Positions 7,515 to 15,013 of a DNA stretch of 21,129 nucleotides are shown here, piece after piece. This stretch comes from a virus. The stretch lies in IMG/VR virus record IMGVR_UViG_3300024518_001052, positions 1-21,129 of that record; one strand, written 5' to 3'. Made by a program: the position numbers and the translations under genes. The notes below the pieces were generated by a model. That model ran no database searches and had not been told where the DNA came from. It worked only from the letters and a program-made list of their open reading frames with translations. The stretch's first letter is position 1; every line of letters starts with the position of its first letter.

Positions 7515-7957
7515 TATCCTGTGAAGCCTCCGAATTTGAATGAGTAAGTTTTAGTCGTTTTGCGGCCCGAAGCATCAGCGCTGGGTAGCGGCGCGTACTC
7601 CGCACAAATACCGGTAGTGAATAGCGCTTTCTGCCCATCTGGATAAGTCCAAGCTAAAGTCACAGTGTCATTTGCAACACTCTTGCCAGCTTGAACGCGA
7701 TTCATGTTGAAGGCAGCTGAAAGGTTTTTATCATCATTGCCCCCTGGTATAACTGAAATCTCTACATCTAAAGAGTTAGCAGTTGCCCACGTCACAAAAT
7801 GACCATTAATACCCATTGCGCCGTCACCAATCTGAACGCCGTTAACTGTTATTGCACCAGTGTCATCAGAGAATTCCGTTAACTCAAACGGAACCCCCTT
7901 CAGGCTATTTGAAAAAGTAATTAAGCCGCTCTGGCCTGTTACGCTAATATTTGGCAT
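7514..7957 (-). CDS. Tail tube protein
   Basis: A 147-aa beta-rich protein between the sheath and the tail chaperone, the fixed position of the tube protein in contractile-tailed phages. Strand-like stretches include SGLITFSNSLKGVPFEL, LDVEISVIPGG and TVTLAWTYPDG, and the protein ends KTYSFKFGGFTG, close to the usual strand-rich tube C-terminus. The fold expected is the hexameric beta-barrel ring around the DNA channel. I do not recognise a named domain with certainty, so the call leans on position and size. A perfect GGAGG lies 8 nt before the ATG, the strongest ribosome site in the tail block, which fits a high-copy subunit. Confidence 0.8.
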   Translation of the reverse strand: MPNISVTGQSGLITFSNSLKGVPFELTEFSDDTGAITVNGVQIGDGAMGINGHFVTWATANSLDVEISVIPGGNDDKNLSAAFNMNRVQAGKSVANDTVTLAWTYPDGQKALFTTGICAEYAPLPSADASGRKTTKTYSFKFGGFTG

Positions 7958-7961
7958 GGTT

Positions 7962-9494
7962 TTAACCTCCGCTTACCGCAATGTTACGGCCTTCAATAAA
8001 TTTGATTGAGTCACCCATTACATAAATTAGAGTGTAATCAGCTTGGAATTCAGTGCCGTTTTTAGATAGGCTAATGGTCAAATAATAACCATTGTTCTCT
8101 ACCTGCAAATAAGCGCGTGGATCATTTGTTAATGTGGTGATTGCGCCGATGGTAGATATATCGAGCGTGTTCCCAACACTAAAAGAGCCGTTAATCAAAG
8201 CCGTATCGATAGTGGGCTGCATGGCGGACTCAATGTACTGAAGACCTGCAGTATTTGCGCTAACGATAGGGCTTGATAGCTGCATGTTAAGCAACGCAGC
8301 CACAATAGAACTCTTAATCCATATCTCGTTAACGTATGGGCCTATATTCATAATATCCGTACCAACAACACCGGACATTGCGCCGCGCTGGTAGAATGCT
8401 ATTTTTTGACCTTCTGTTTGGGTTTGCGCGTAGATGTTCATGCCTAAACCAGTGTAAAGCTCATAATCAGCAAAATCTGTGAAAGCATTAGCCTCATAAA
8501 CGCCATATTGGTAATACATGTATGACTGCGCAGCGCCGGGGTCTGAAAAGCTTGTAGCACCACAAATTAACCCAGGGAAAAATTCAACGTAGTCGGGAGC
8601 AGTTACGGTAATGTCCTTTATGGCTGTGATTGCTGTCCCGCCAGTTAGTAGCATTTCGTTAATGTTTGCCGCGTAATCTCCACCAGCAGCATAAAGCGCC
8701 ACATCCGAGCCGTACAAGAATAAGAATTTATTATTATATGTATTTAGCAGTGCCGAAGTGGAGAGCCCCATTGATGCGTCTGAATCAACACCGCATAAGC
8801 CGGTGCTAAAGAAATTATCCGACGTGGCAATTGAGTCCGCAATGCGCTCATCGATAATTGTGGCAGCGTCTTGGCCAAGTGAAGCCACAGACCCAGTAGA
8901 CCAACCGACAGCAACGAGGAAAGCAGTTCCGGCAGCATCGTCAGGGGTTACGGTAACTGAAGTCTGAACTCCGGCAGGAAAGTTTATAATCAATCTTGCC
9001 GTGTCCGTGTTGTATACGCATGTAGCGCCAGTGAATACAGCGTCAGTACCAGCAGCAAGCGCCGTTTGCACATCGGCAGCAACGTCAGTCATTGATGAGG
9101 ATGAAGCCACCACAACGGCAAATGATTCTTCGGTGCCTGATACATCGATGGATATATTATACGTATCAGCAGGCAAAACCGTGTGGCCTCCAGATGTGCC
9201 AAAGTACTGAGCGCCTAAGGCTGCAATATTAGCATTGTAAAAACTAAGCAATTTAGGCGAGCGAACCAGCTTTGATGTAAAGCCGAAATACTGCACGGCA
9301 AAAGTATATTGAGGGGATGTAAACCCAAACCATTCACCAACTTCTTTGGCGCGTTTGAATTCAATCACAGTGCCAGTAGGAAATTCAGTAACATCGAGGC
9401 ACATACCCCGAAACCCACTATCCCGACCATCCAGCAGGGAAGCGCCCGCAACCCCCGAAATGATATTGATATATTCGTTAATTGGAACGCTCAT
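7962..9494 (-). CDS. Tail sheath protein, DUF3383 family
   Basis: This 510-aa contractile sheath protein wraps the tail tube and shortens to drive the tube into the cell. The N-terminal region holds GFRGMCLDVTEFPTGTVIEF and AKEVGEWFGFTSPQYTFA, then a motif with KLLSFYNANIAALGAQYFG. Residues about 110-215 form an inserted beta domain with the DUF3383 pattern (DTYNISIDVSGTEESFAV, then VAADVQTALAAG, ARLIINFPAGVQTSVTV, ending at a SLGQDAATI segment). The C-terminal part includes a segment ending YLQVENNGYYLTISL, the usual sheath C-terminal strand region. Start ATG is preceded by a short AGAG site and by a promoter in the 76-bp gap. The tube gene follows after 4 bp. Confidence 0.9.
   Translation of the reverse strand: MSVPINEYINIISGVAGASLLDGRDSGFRGMCLDVTEFPTGTVIEFKRAKEVGEWFGFTSPQYTFAVQYFGFTSKLVRSPKLLSFYNANIAALGAQYFGTSGGHTVLPADTYNISIDVSGTEESFAVVVASSSSMTDVAADVQTALAAGTDAVFTGATCVYNTDTARLIINFPAGVQTSVTVTPDDAAGTAFLVAVGWSTGSVASLGQDAATIIDERIADSIATSDNFFSTGLCGVDSDASMGLSTSALLNTYNNKFLFLYGSDVALYAAGGDYAANINEMLLTGGTAITAIKDITVTAPDYVEFFPGLICGATSFSDPGAAQSYMYYQYGVYEANAFTDFADYELYTGLGMNIYAQTQTEGQKIAFYQRGAMSGVVGTDIMNIGPYVNEIWIKSSIVAALLNMQLSSPIVSANTAGLQYIESAMQPTIDTALINGSFSVGNTLDISTIGAITTLTNDPRAYLQVENNGYYLTISLSKNGTEFQADYTLIYVMGDSIKFIEGRNIAVSGG
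7966..7970 (-). promoter_or_regulatory. Strong ribosome binding site of the tail tube gene
   Basis: GGAGG on the minus strand lies eight bases upstream of the tube ATG (7957-7955) and overlaps the end of the sheath gene. Most neighbouring genes rely on stop/start overlap with weak Shine-Dalgarno sequences, so this site suggests independent high-level initiation. Confidence 0.8.
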
Positions 9495-9515
9495 ATTTTA
9501 AATCTCTATTTGTTG

Positions 9516-9544
9516 TTTATAAATAAGTCAATAGTGTATCACAA
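9516..9544 (-). promoter_or_regulatory. Sigma-70-like promoter upstream of the tail sheath gene
   Basis: On the minus strand, TTGTGA (9544-9539, 4 of 6 to consensus) is followed by exactly 17 bp and TATAAA (9521-9516, 5 of 6). Initiation would fall near 9509, about 15 bases before the sheath ATG, leaving a short leader with AGAG. It lies in one of only two gaps longer than 50 bp in the window, immediately before the highest-copy tail protein genes. No start-site data are available. Confidence 0.6.
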
Positions 9545-9550
9545 GGCTTT

Positions 9551-9569
9551 AAAAATCCGCTATTCAGCG
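9551..9569 (-). terminator. Weak terminator-like hairpin after the neck genes
   Basis: CGCT (9569-9566) and AGCG (9561-9558) form a 4-bp stem with loop GAAT, followed by GA and five T residues (9555-9551). The stem is short, so termination would be partial at best. Its placement between the neck-terminator stop and the promoter of the sheath gene makes it worth recording, but it may be chance. Confidence 0.25.
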
Positions 9570-9570
9570 C

Positions 9571-10140
9571 TTATGGCAAAGTTTCAGTGCTGTAAACCTC
9601 GCCAATAATTGTATCTATTCTATCACTTGCGTAGTCGAAGTCCTGCGTATAGTTAAGCGTCATATCGAATGTAGGCTCCGGCTGAAACTGATCAGAGTTA
9701 TTCAGGGGCTTATGATTTGTAACTTCCGGAATCTTCTGTATTCCTATTCCGAACTGAAGTAGTCTTTCTATCGCCTCTGGCGTCTGCATCCACATGGATA
9801 GCATCACAGCGGCATCGTATGATGATGGCCTAAACAACCCGTAATCCCCTCTAATGGGCGTGGAAACCTCCAACAATTTAACTTGAAAAGGCTGTATTAA
9901 TATTTGCTTTGGCGTTGCCGATATAACAGTATCATCTTCTGTGTAACCGCGAGACTGAGCGCCGTAGTTGAGCGCATCCATGCTAAAAATGTAACAAGTC
10001 ATATCCGCCGGAACGTTGGCCATCTCGGTGTTAAATGAGCGTTCAATCGGAACCTGAATACCATAGTCTGAATTAAACCGAGCCGCCCACAATTCCATTT
10101 CATTAATAAGTATGGTGAATATTTGATTCTCTAAAATCAT
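9571..10140 (-). CDS. Neck terminator protein, Pam3 gp12-like
   Basis: A 189-aa protein just before the sheath gene, where contractile phages encode the tail terminator that caps tube and sheath under the collar. The C-terminal region reads FQPEPTFDMTLNYTQDFDY followed by ASDRIDTIIGEVY, which matches the end pattern of neck-terminator proteins of the LIC_12616 / gp12-like type. N-terminal helices (ILINEMELWAARFN) are also as expected. Its start overlaps the collar stop (TAATG). Because the match is remembered rather than aligned, I call it a likely neck terminator. A generic tail-completion role would be the alternative. Confidence 0.7.
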   Translation of the reverse strand: MILENQIFTILINEMELWAARFNSDYGIQVPIERSFNTEMANVPADMTCYIFSMDALNYGAQSRGYTEDDTVISATPKQILIQPFQVKLLEVSTPIRGDYGLFRPSSYDAAVMLSMWMQTPEAIERLLQFGIGIQKIPEVTNHKPLNNSDQFQPEPTFDMTLNYTQDFDYASDRIDTIIGEVYSTETLP

Positions 10141-11108
10141 TAAGGCTGCTCCAGCAGTGCAAACTCTTCAAAAACTTTGTAGAGCGGCTGCGTAACCGTA
10201 ACTTGGCCAGCAATGGAGTCGCCAGTAACATTAACTATGCAAGCGTAGCCAGTTAACTGACTGAGCGGAGCGGGGGTCGTGAATTGATCTGAAATCATCT
10301 CGCCTAAATCCCTTGAATACAGAGTTATTTTTGCTGTGACCGAATCCACTTCAGCCAATGACAGCCCGTAAATATCGGAATCAATCTCTTCAATTGGCCT
10401 TAAATCATCGTACTCAACGAAATCACCAGGCGTTACCAGTTGAAATGTTGTCATGGCCACACCCCTAGCTACTAGCGTATAGGCAAGGGTTGAGGTTGAG
10501 TCGAGCGAGAAAGCAGCCCCCACAGCCCCGTTGGATATGATATCCAGAGACCCGGGCTCAATGGTGAAGTTGAATCCGCTCTCTTCTGCTGGAATGCTTA
10601 TTTCTTCACTTCTCATACCTGAAAGCGTATCTATTTCAGCGACAGAAAAAGATATGTCTGATTCAATTACAGTATTCATAGGGACTAAGTTAAATCCAGT
10701 TACGCCGCCATCATCCTGATTAACTTGAAGACCGTTCGCAGGAATTATTTCTTGGAATGGAATCTCTATGCATATGTAGCTATCAAACCCATCAGTATCT
10801 TGCCACCCTGTACGGGTAGATACTTGGTATGTTTTCCCGCTAAAATTAAACCTTGAAAGCCCTAGGCTATACCTCTGCATAGCAGTCAGTGATGGCGTTG
10901 AGTACACATGCTTATAATTCTTATGCATAGTCAGACCGTGATCAATAAACATTTTACGAGTAACTGAGTTTACCTTCAGGCATGCTTCGTAAGGAATCCC
11001 GTCACCAGTATAAATCTGTCCAGCTGAGTTCTTTTGCCTTTCCCCTGGAGGAACCACCATTACAAGCTGGGGAGGGATTATCGATAGCGCGACATCTAAA
11101 AGGCTCAC
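10140..11108 (-). CDS. Collar protein with long C-terminal extension
   Basis: This 322-aa protein has two parts. Residues 1-118 show the phage collar pattern: SLLDVALSIIPPQLVMVV at the start, MFIDHGLTMHKNYKHVYS around 53-70, FNFSGKTYQVSTRTGWQDTDG near 87-107, and YICIEIPF at 111-118. That domain normally sits in the neck between head-completion proteins and tail terminator. Residues about 119-322 are an extra, beta-rich, acidic region (for example SDISFSVAEIDTLSG) and no known domain is recognised there. Family members that I recall are close to the N-terminal part only. The start is GTG in a GTGA overlap with the upstream gene. Confidence 0.72.
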   Translation of the reverse strand: MSLLDVALSIIPPQLVMVVPPGERQKNSAGQIYTGDGIPYEACLKVNSVTRKMFIDHGLTMHKNYKHVYSTPSLTAMQRYSLGLSRFNFSGKTYQVSTRTGWQDTDGFDSYICIEIPFQEIIPANGLQVNQDDGGVTGFNLVPMNTVIESDISFSVAEIDTLSGMRSEEISIPAEESGFNFTIEPGSLDIISNGAVGAAFSLDSTSTLAYTLVARGVAMTTFQLVTPGDFVEYDDLRPIEEIDSDIYGLSLAEVDSVTAKITLYSRDLGEMISDQFTTPAPLSQLTGYACIVNVTGDSIAGQVTVTQPLYKVFEEFALLEQP

Positions 11109-11578
11109 TTATTGCCCACCCTATGATCAACAGAATTAAACATTAACATCGTATCCTCTAGGGGCTTAGTACTGTTATTTCCACGCTCCCGCCTTTCTGC
11201 AATAGTTCGAGGAGATAGCACCGGAGACTTAACGCGATTAATGGATTTCTTGATATCCTCTTCGACTATCTCGCCCAGCACATCAAATATCTCAATGACA
11301 TTCAAGCCACCTTTGGCAGCACCGCCAGCGCTTTGCCTTACAATCTCAATCCACTTTTTCCCGTTAACCGCAAGTGTTGGCCGTATAAATGGGCGTGGGG
11401 GCTGCTGTTTTTGAGCTACCCCATATTCATTATCGTAAGCTACGGAAGCAACCGACCTGCCATCTTCATACTTTGGCCCATCAAAAAATCCCGCACTCAT
11501 ACGCACAACTTTAGGTGTTTTCTCGATAAAATCGATCAACGCTTTTCCAGCTGGAGTTATGGTCGCGGTATATTTCAC
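11105..11578 (-). CDS. Head-tail or tail completion protein, HK97 gp10-like
   Basis: A 157-aa protein of the HK97 gp10-like family, which joins the finished head to the tail or stabilises the connector. Diagnostic pattern: VRMSAGFFDGPKYEDGRSVA, then DNEYGVAQKQQPPRPFIRPT (residues about 25-68), followed by a basic helical tail with SPVLSPRTIAERRERG near residues 118-133. It lies between the DUF4054 adaptor and the collar gene. It starts with GTG in a GTGA overlap with the adaptor stop and ends with TGA inside the GTG start of the collar gene. The family call is reliable; the exact step in neck assembly is not. Confidence 0.85.
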   Translation of the reverse strand: MKYTATITPAGKALIDFIEKTPKVVRMSAGFFDGPKYEDGRSVASVAYDNEYGVAQKQQPPRPFIRPTLAVNGKKWIEIVRQSAGGAAKGGLNVIEIFDVLGEIVEEDIKKSINRVKSPVLSPRTIAERRERGNNSTKPLEDTMLMFNSVDHRVGNK

Positions 11579-12060
11579 AAATAATCATTCTGGGCATTAA
11601 GGCCGGTCATTACAGCTGACCCACCAAGATAGAATCCGCCTGCGGTATTCGCTTTAAGCATGGCGATATACTGTGAGCCGTACGGGGTTTGACTGAAAAA
11701 CCAGAAATAATAATTATCTTGAACTGGTGGAGGCATTACCGTTGCCGAAACATCGCCAATGGTTGACGATATAGCAATAGTATTACCTCCAAACGGAGAC
11801 TTAGAATCAGTGCCAGCGGCAATTAAATCATTGTAAGCCATGAGGTGAGCTGTAACATAGTTCAACATCATAAATTGAGCTTGTAAATCGAACAAGCAGC
11901 TCACCTCACCATCAAGATAAGTCCACGATAAACACCAATACCAATCAATTACAGAATCAGGGTAATCAGTTTCATTTGCAAATGCAGGGAATAACTGCCT
12001 AAACAATGCATAATTAGGCTGAATATACCCGTCAATAACTTCTGGTACTGGTAGCGCCAT
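11575..12060 (-). CDS. Head-tail connector adaptor, DUF4054 family
   Basis: This 161-aa protein fits the adaptor that docks beneath the portal. Features in order: FRQLFPAFANETDYPDSVIDWY near the start, a long helix FMMLNYVTAHLMAYNDL, the IGDVSATVMPPP turn, and then FFSQTPYGSQYIAML ending in GGFYLGG. This series is the DUF4054 signature. An AAGGGG Shine-Dalgarno overlaps the stop of the upstream gene and lies 7 nt before the ATG, so this gene has its own good initiation site. The next gene overlaps its stop as GTGA. Confidence 0.88.
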   Translation of the reverse strand: MALPVPEVIDGYIQPNYALFRQLFPAFANETDYPDSVIDWYWCLSWTYLDGEVSCLFDLQAQFMMLNYVTAHLMAYNDLIAAGTDSKSPFGGNTIAISSTIGDVSATVMPPPVQDNYYFWFFSQTPYGSQYIAMLKANTAGGFYLGGSAVMTGLNAQNDYL

Positions 12061-12064
12061 GACC

Positions 12065-12073
12065 TACCCCTTA
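12065..12073 (-). promoter_or_regulatory. Ribosome binding site of the DUF4054 gene
   Basis: AAGGGG reaches into the 10-bp gap between the preceding stop (12073-12071) and the ATG at 12060. The G run lies about 6 bases upstream of the start codon. Unlike many neighbours, this gene does not depend on an overlapping stop codon. Confidence 0.65.
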
Positions 12074-12589
12074 GATGTCAAGCTGCTTAGTGGTTACTTC
12101 AGCGCTTGCTGTAGCCTTGCCAGAACTCTCAGCAGCTCGCAATGTTGCATCAGTGTGAGCGTAACCTCCATCTTTATCAGCCATCTCTTCCTGTACGATA
12201 GCTTCAATCTTGGCACGGGTATCGATAGTCTTACCGGTAAATGATAAGAATCCATTTTTATGGTGCTTGAACATCGACTTATTATTAATCGCTGCCATGA
12301 ATTGCTTGCCGGTGAATTGTGTAGCTGTACCGTTTGGAGTTACTACGCCACGGAAACCGATACCTGCAACGCCAGAGCCGCCATACACTACTAGCGAGTC
12401 AGATTGCGTAGGCGTACCACCTTCACCAACTTTATGCACTGAGCCGTAATCGTTGCTAGCGGCCATTTTTGAAATAATGGTAACTGTACTGTCATCCGCA
12501 TGCGCTTTTTTCATTTCTTCAATCCACTTAGAATGTGGGGTCTGCGCTGCACGAACTACTTGCGTGTTTTCGTCTTTATTTTTACTCAT
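12071..12589 (-). CDS. Unrecognised 172-aa protein between capsid and neck genes
   Basis: I do not recognise this protein. It begins with a highly charged, probably disordered stretch (MSKNKDENTQVVRAAQ), followed by a helix KWIEEMKKAHADD. A glycine-rich middle includes SLVVYGGSGVAGIGFRG near residues 65-81, and the tail is alanine/threonine-rich with a VQEEMADKDG helix. No membrane segment or catalytic signature is visible. It lies between the capsid terminator and the DUF4054 adaptor. Its expression is presumably lowered by that terminator. A head-vertex, capsid-decoration or connector function fits the location, but this is inference. Its RBS is a weak AGAG about 9 bases before the ATG. Confidence 0.75.
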   Translation of the reverse strand: MSKNKDENTQVVRAAQTPHSKWIEEMKKAHADDSTVTIISKMAASNDYGSVHKVGEGGTPTQSDSLVVYGGSGVAGIGFRGVVTPNGTATQFTGKQFMAAINNKSMFKHHKNGFLSFTGKTIDTRAKIEAIVQEEMADKDGGYAHTDATLRAAESSGKATASAEVTTKQLDI

Positions 12590-12620
12590 GTTGTTTTCTC
12601 TTTGGCTGGTTTATAGAATT

Positions 12621-12655
12621 AAAAAAGGTAGAACACATTACGCATTCTACCTTTT
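12621..12655 (-). terminator. Intrinsic terminator after the major capsid gene
   Basis: On the minus strand, AAAAGGTAGAA (12655-12645) pairs perfectly with TTCTACCTTTT (12633-12623), an 11-bp stem with an 11-nt loop, followed by further T residues so that the T run is six long. It sits 24 bp after the capsid stop in the 90-bp gap. It would reduce transcription into the neck and tail genes, giving the capsid protein a higher level than its downstream neighbours. The plus-strand version has a T4 tail and would be weaker. Confidence 0.85.
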
Positions 12656-12679
12656 CAGTGTCGCTATGCAAAACCGGTA

Positions 12680-13870
12680 TTAAATACCAGTGCCACGAAC
12701 GTTAGCGAAAGGACGTTTCAAGATACAACCGGCTGTAGCATTGCTGTACGCCTCTTTGTAACCTTTGGTCAATTGCTGAACGCCTAGAGCGCGGTAACGT
12801 GAAGGAACAACTTGCTCCCAAGTATTGCCGCCATCAGTACCTGAATCTGCAACGTTATCAGCGAAAATGTAAATAACATTCTCACCACCGTTGGCTGCAT
12901 CCATTTGAGGAGCAACAACCACACGCGAACGAGGGTAGGTCTTCTTCAAATAATCCAGAACTGAGAAGCCTAAAGCACCGTTAACGCTGGTGTTATTTAG
13001 GTACTGAGCGCGACTTGGGCCAATAACAATTGTAGTTGCATCGGTTGCTGGGTCGATAATGCCGTTTGATTGGGCTTGTAGCTGGGCATACAGTTGGACG
13101 AACTGATCAACAATGCCTTTATAGCTAATCAAATCCCATTCAGTGTCACCACCTTCTTGCTTCAATGGCAAGTAAGCACCAAGACCCGGATCATTCAAAA
13201 AGCCGTAAGTTGCGCCAGCGCCATCGTTATAACCGTTAAAGCCGATTAAGTTACGAGAGATTTCTAAAGCCATCATCGCAGCATTACGTTTTTCAGCGCT
13301 ATCTGAGATGCGGATTTTAGCAGAACGCTCTTGCTCTAAAATGCCGACTTGAATGCCGTTATCACGACGCACGATAGTACGACCATCAAAGCTCACAGTG
13401 TAATCACCAACTTGTACGTTAGTGGTGTCGCTGTACGGCTGAGTTTCGCCAGAGTGCTCCATGATAGTGTAAACAACTTGCTCATCAGCCCAATCACCAG
13501 CGGTTTTAACGCCTGTGATTGTATCGATCAAGCGAGGAGCTTTTAACACGTTAATGTGACCAGGCATCCACGTTTGGTTGAACTGCACCAAAGATGGGAC
13601 GTTTTGCGGCAATACTGCAGGCGCTAAACCAGCATCCATCGCAGCAGATTCAACAGCGTTATCAAAACCGGTAACATCTTGATTTACACGTGTGTAGCCT
13701 TCCATTAATCCGCGCTGATAATCAGGCGTGAAATGAATACCTACAGTCGCCAAGTTAGCAATGTCTGCATCCAAGATATGTGCATCTTGAGCAACAGACA
13801 AACCGCCTACATTAACAGCAGAGATGTCGCTGTGGACGGGGGATACGTCCGATTGATTATATTTTCTCAT
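12680..13870 (-). CDS. Major capsid protein, DUF2184 family
   Basis: This 396-aa protein forms the HK97-fold head shell. The N-terminal arm ends with GIHFTPDYQRGLMEGYTRVN. Later come LPQNVPSLVQFNQTWMPGHI, VKTAGDWADEQVVYTIMEHS, RNAAMMALEISRNLIGFNGY and VVVAPQMDAANGGENVIYIF, the typical DUF2184 series, ending in AGCILKRPFANVRGTGI. I chose ATG at 13870 because it lies one base after the cement stop with GGGTG upstream. A GTG at 13879 would add three residues and an 8-bp overlap. The gene follows a cement gene and is followed by a strong terminator, consistent with the highest-copy product of the block. Confidence 0.92.
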   Translation of the reverse strand: MRKYNQSDVSPVHSDISAVNVGGLSVAQDAHILDADIANLATVGIHFTPDYQRGLMEGYTRVNQDVTGFDNAVESAAMDAGLAPAVLPQNVPSLVQFNQTWMPGHINVLKAPRLIDTITGVKTAGDWADEQVVYTIMEHSGETQPYSDTTNVQVGDYTVSFDGRTIVRRDNGIQVGILEQERSAKIRISDSAEKRNAAMMALEISRNLIGFNGYNDGAGATYGFLNDPGLGAYLPLKQEGGDTEWDLISYKGIVDQFVQLYAQLQAQSNGIIDPATDATTIVIGPSRAQYLNNTSVNGALGFSVLDYLKKTYPRSRVVVAPQMDAANGGENVIYIFADNVADSGTDGGNTWEQVVPSRYRALGVQQLTKGYKEAYSNATAGCILKRPFANVRGTGI

Positions 13871-13871
13871 C

Positions 13872-14411
13872 TTATACACCCGCCAACATGTCAGTTGAAC
13901 CAGTTAATTGAATGATACCAACTTCATCAGCAAGAACGTTACAACGAACCACTGAAGCGCCGATAATTTGAGTTTGACCAACTGCAGGTAATGCACCTGG
14001 GGCGATAGCCGCAAGAGCACCTGTCGTGTCATCAAATACCACACCGTCACCAATATTGGCAGCGGTTGAGAATGTAACAAATACACCTGGAGTCTGAAGA
14101 ACTAACCCAGCGGTTGATTCGTTTGGCAGTGTAATGGTATCGGCTAATGGGTTGCCAGCAGCACCAAAAGAAGAATGCTCCTTAGGGTTCCACAAGATGC
14201 CAGCGAAAGAAACGCCAGCGCCGCCAGCTTCAGCGTAACCATCGTTACCAGCTCCGGCTGTTTGAGTGAATGCGCTACCAAAAACGTTATAGGCAGCATC
14301 TGCACTATTTAAAGCTTTTGGTTGTGCGAATGTCGGGCCTTCAATTGCGCGGTTGCCCACGTAACCAATGACTTGGCTTTCATATACTTTATCAGCAGCT
14401 TGAAAAGTCAT
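13872..14411 (-). CDS. Capsid cement protein, Gp24-type
   Basis: A 179-aa protein directly upstream of the capsid gene. It matches structural cement proteins of Gp24 type, which bind outside the shell and stabilise it after expansion. Evidence: EGPTFAQPKALNSADAAYNVFGSAF near the start, GVSFAGILWNPKEHSSFG around residues 65-83, then LPNESTAGLVLQTPGVFVTF and NIGDGVVFDDTTGAL. The sequence is small-residue and beta-rich. A strong AGGAG lies seven bases before the ATG, and the start also overlaps the protease/scaffold stop (TAATG). High expression is expected, to match the capsid protein. Confidence 0.85.
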   Translation of the reverse strand: MTFQAADKVYESQVIGYVGNRAIEGPTFAQPKALNSADAAYNVFGSAFTQTAGAGNDGYAEAGGAGVSFAGILWNPKEHSSFGAAGNPLADTITLPNESTAGLVLQTPGVFVTFSTAANIGDGVVFDDTTGALAAIAPGALPAVGQTQIIGASVVRCNVLADEVGIIQLTGSTDMLAGV

Positions 14412-15013
14412 TACATTTCTCCTTTCGCGTAATTTGCGATAGATGAGTTAACAGGAGCTGCATCTTCAGCATCCATTGCGATAGGCGTTTTTGGCTCTGC
14501 CATTTGAGCAACAGCAGCTGAAAAAACAGTATGTTTAACAGCGGTGTCTTCGTGGTCGCAAGCAATAGACATTTTATCCATTGAGTACGTCAAAATGTCA
14601 CCCAAGCTCATATCGGCATGATCAAACGCGCCAATGTGAGGGGATGCAGAATCGTACACTTCACCAATCAAAGCAGAATCAGCAGCAACCGAAGATGCTT
14701 CCATTTGAGCCTTCATTGAAATAAATGTAGGGTGCGATTCAACCAAAGCAGTCACAGCTTCAGCATCTAAACCGGTAGCGGAATCAGCGGCTTCTGACTT
14801 TTCGCCATCTTCCATATCTTCAGCTTTTTTCTTCTTGGCGCGTTCCTCTCGGTCTGCGTCAACTTCTTTTTTAGTTGCTTCAGATTCGTCAAGAGCGGTA
14901 GCTACGGCAGCAGCGACAACAGACTCAATGCGTGAATCAAAAGCTGCAGCCTGAGCGGTGGCATGTTCGCCGAACAGCTCCGTCATTAGCGCTCTTACTT
15001 CTTCTGGATTCAT
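14411..15013 (-). CDS. Possible nested scaffold product from internal start
   Basis: An in-frame ATG at 15013-15011 (codon 211 of the protease/scaffold gene) would give a 200-aa protein MNPEEVRALM... that lacks the protease domain. It begins exactly where protease-like sequence ends and scaffold-like sequence begins, and GAAGG lies 10 nt upstream. Nested scaffolds of this kind are established for lambda C/Nu3 and Mu I/Z. Here the spacing is somewhat long and there is no direct evidence for use of this start. Confidence 0.45.
   Translation of the reverse strand: MNPEEVRALMTELFGEHATAQAAAFDSRIESVVAAAVATALDESEATKKEVDADREERAKKKKAEDMEDGEKSEAADSATGLDAEAVTALVESHPTFISMKAQMEASSVAADSALIGEVYDSASPHIGAFDHADMSLGDILTYSMDKMSIACDHEDTAVKHTVFSAAVAQMAEPKTPIAMDAEDAAPVNSSIANYAKGEM

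Noticed and set aside
12610-12615. TATAAA as a -10 element behind the capsid terminator
   Set aside because: No acceptable -35 hexamer lies at 16-18 bp spacing, so I kept it only as a comment.
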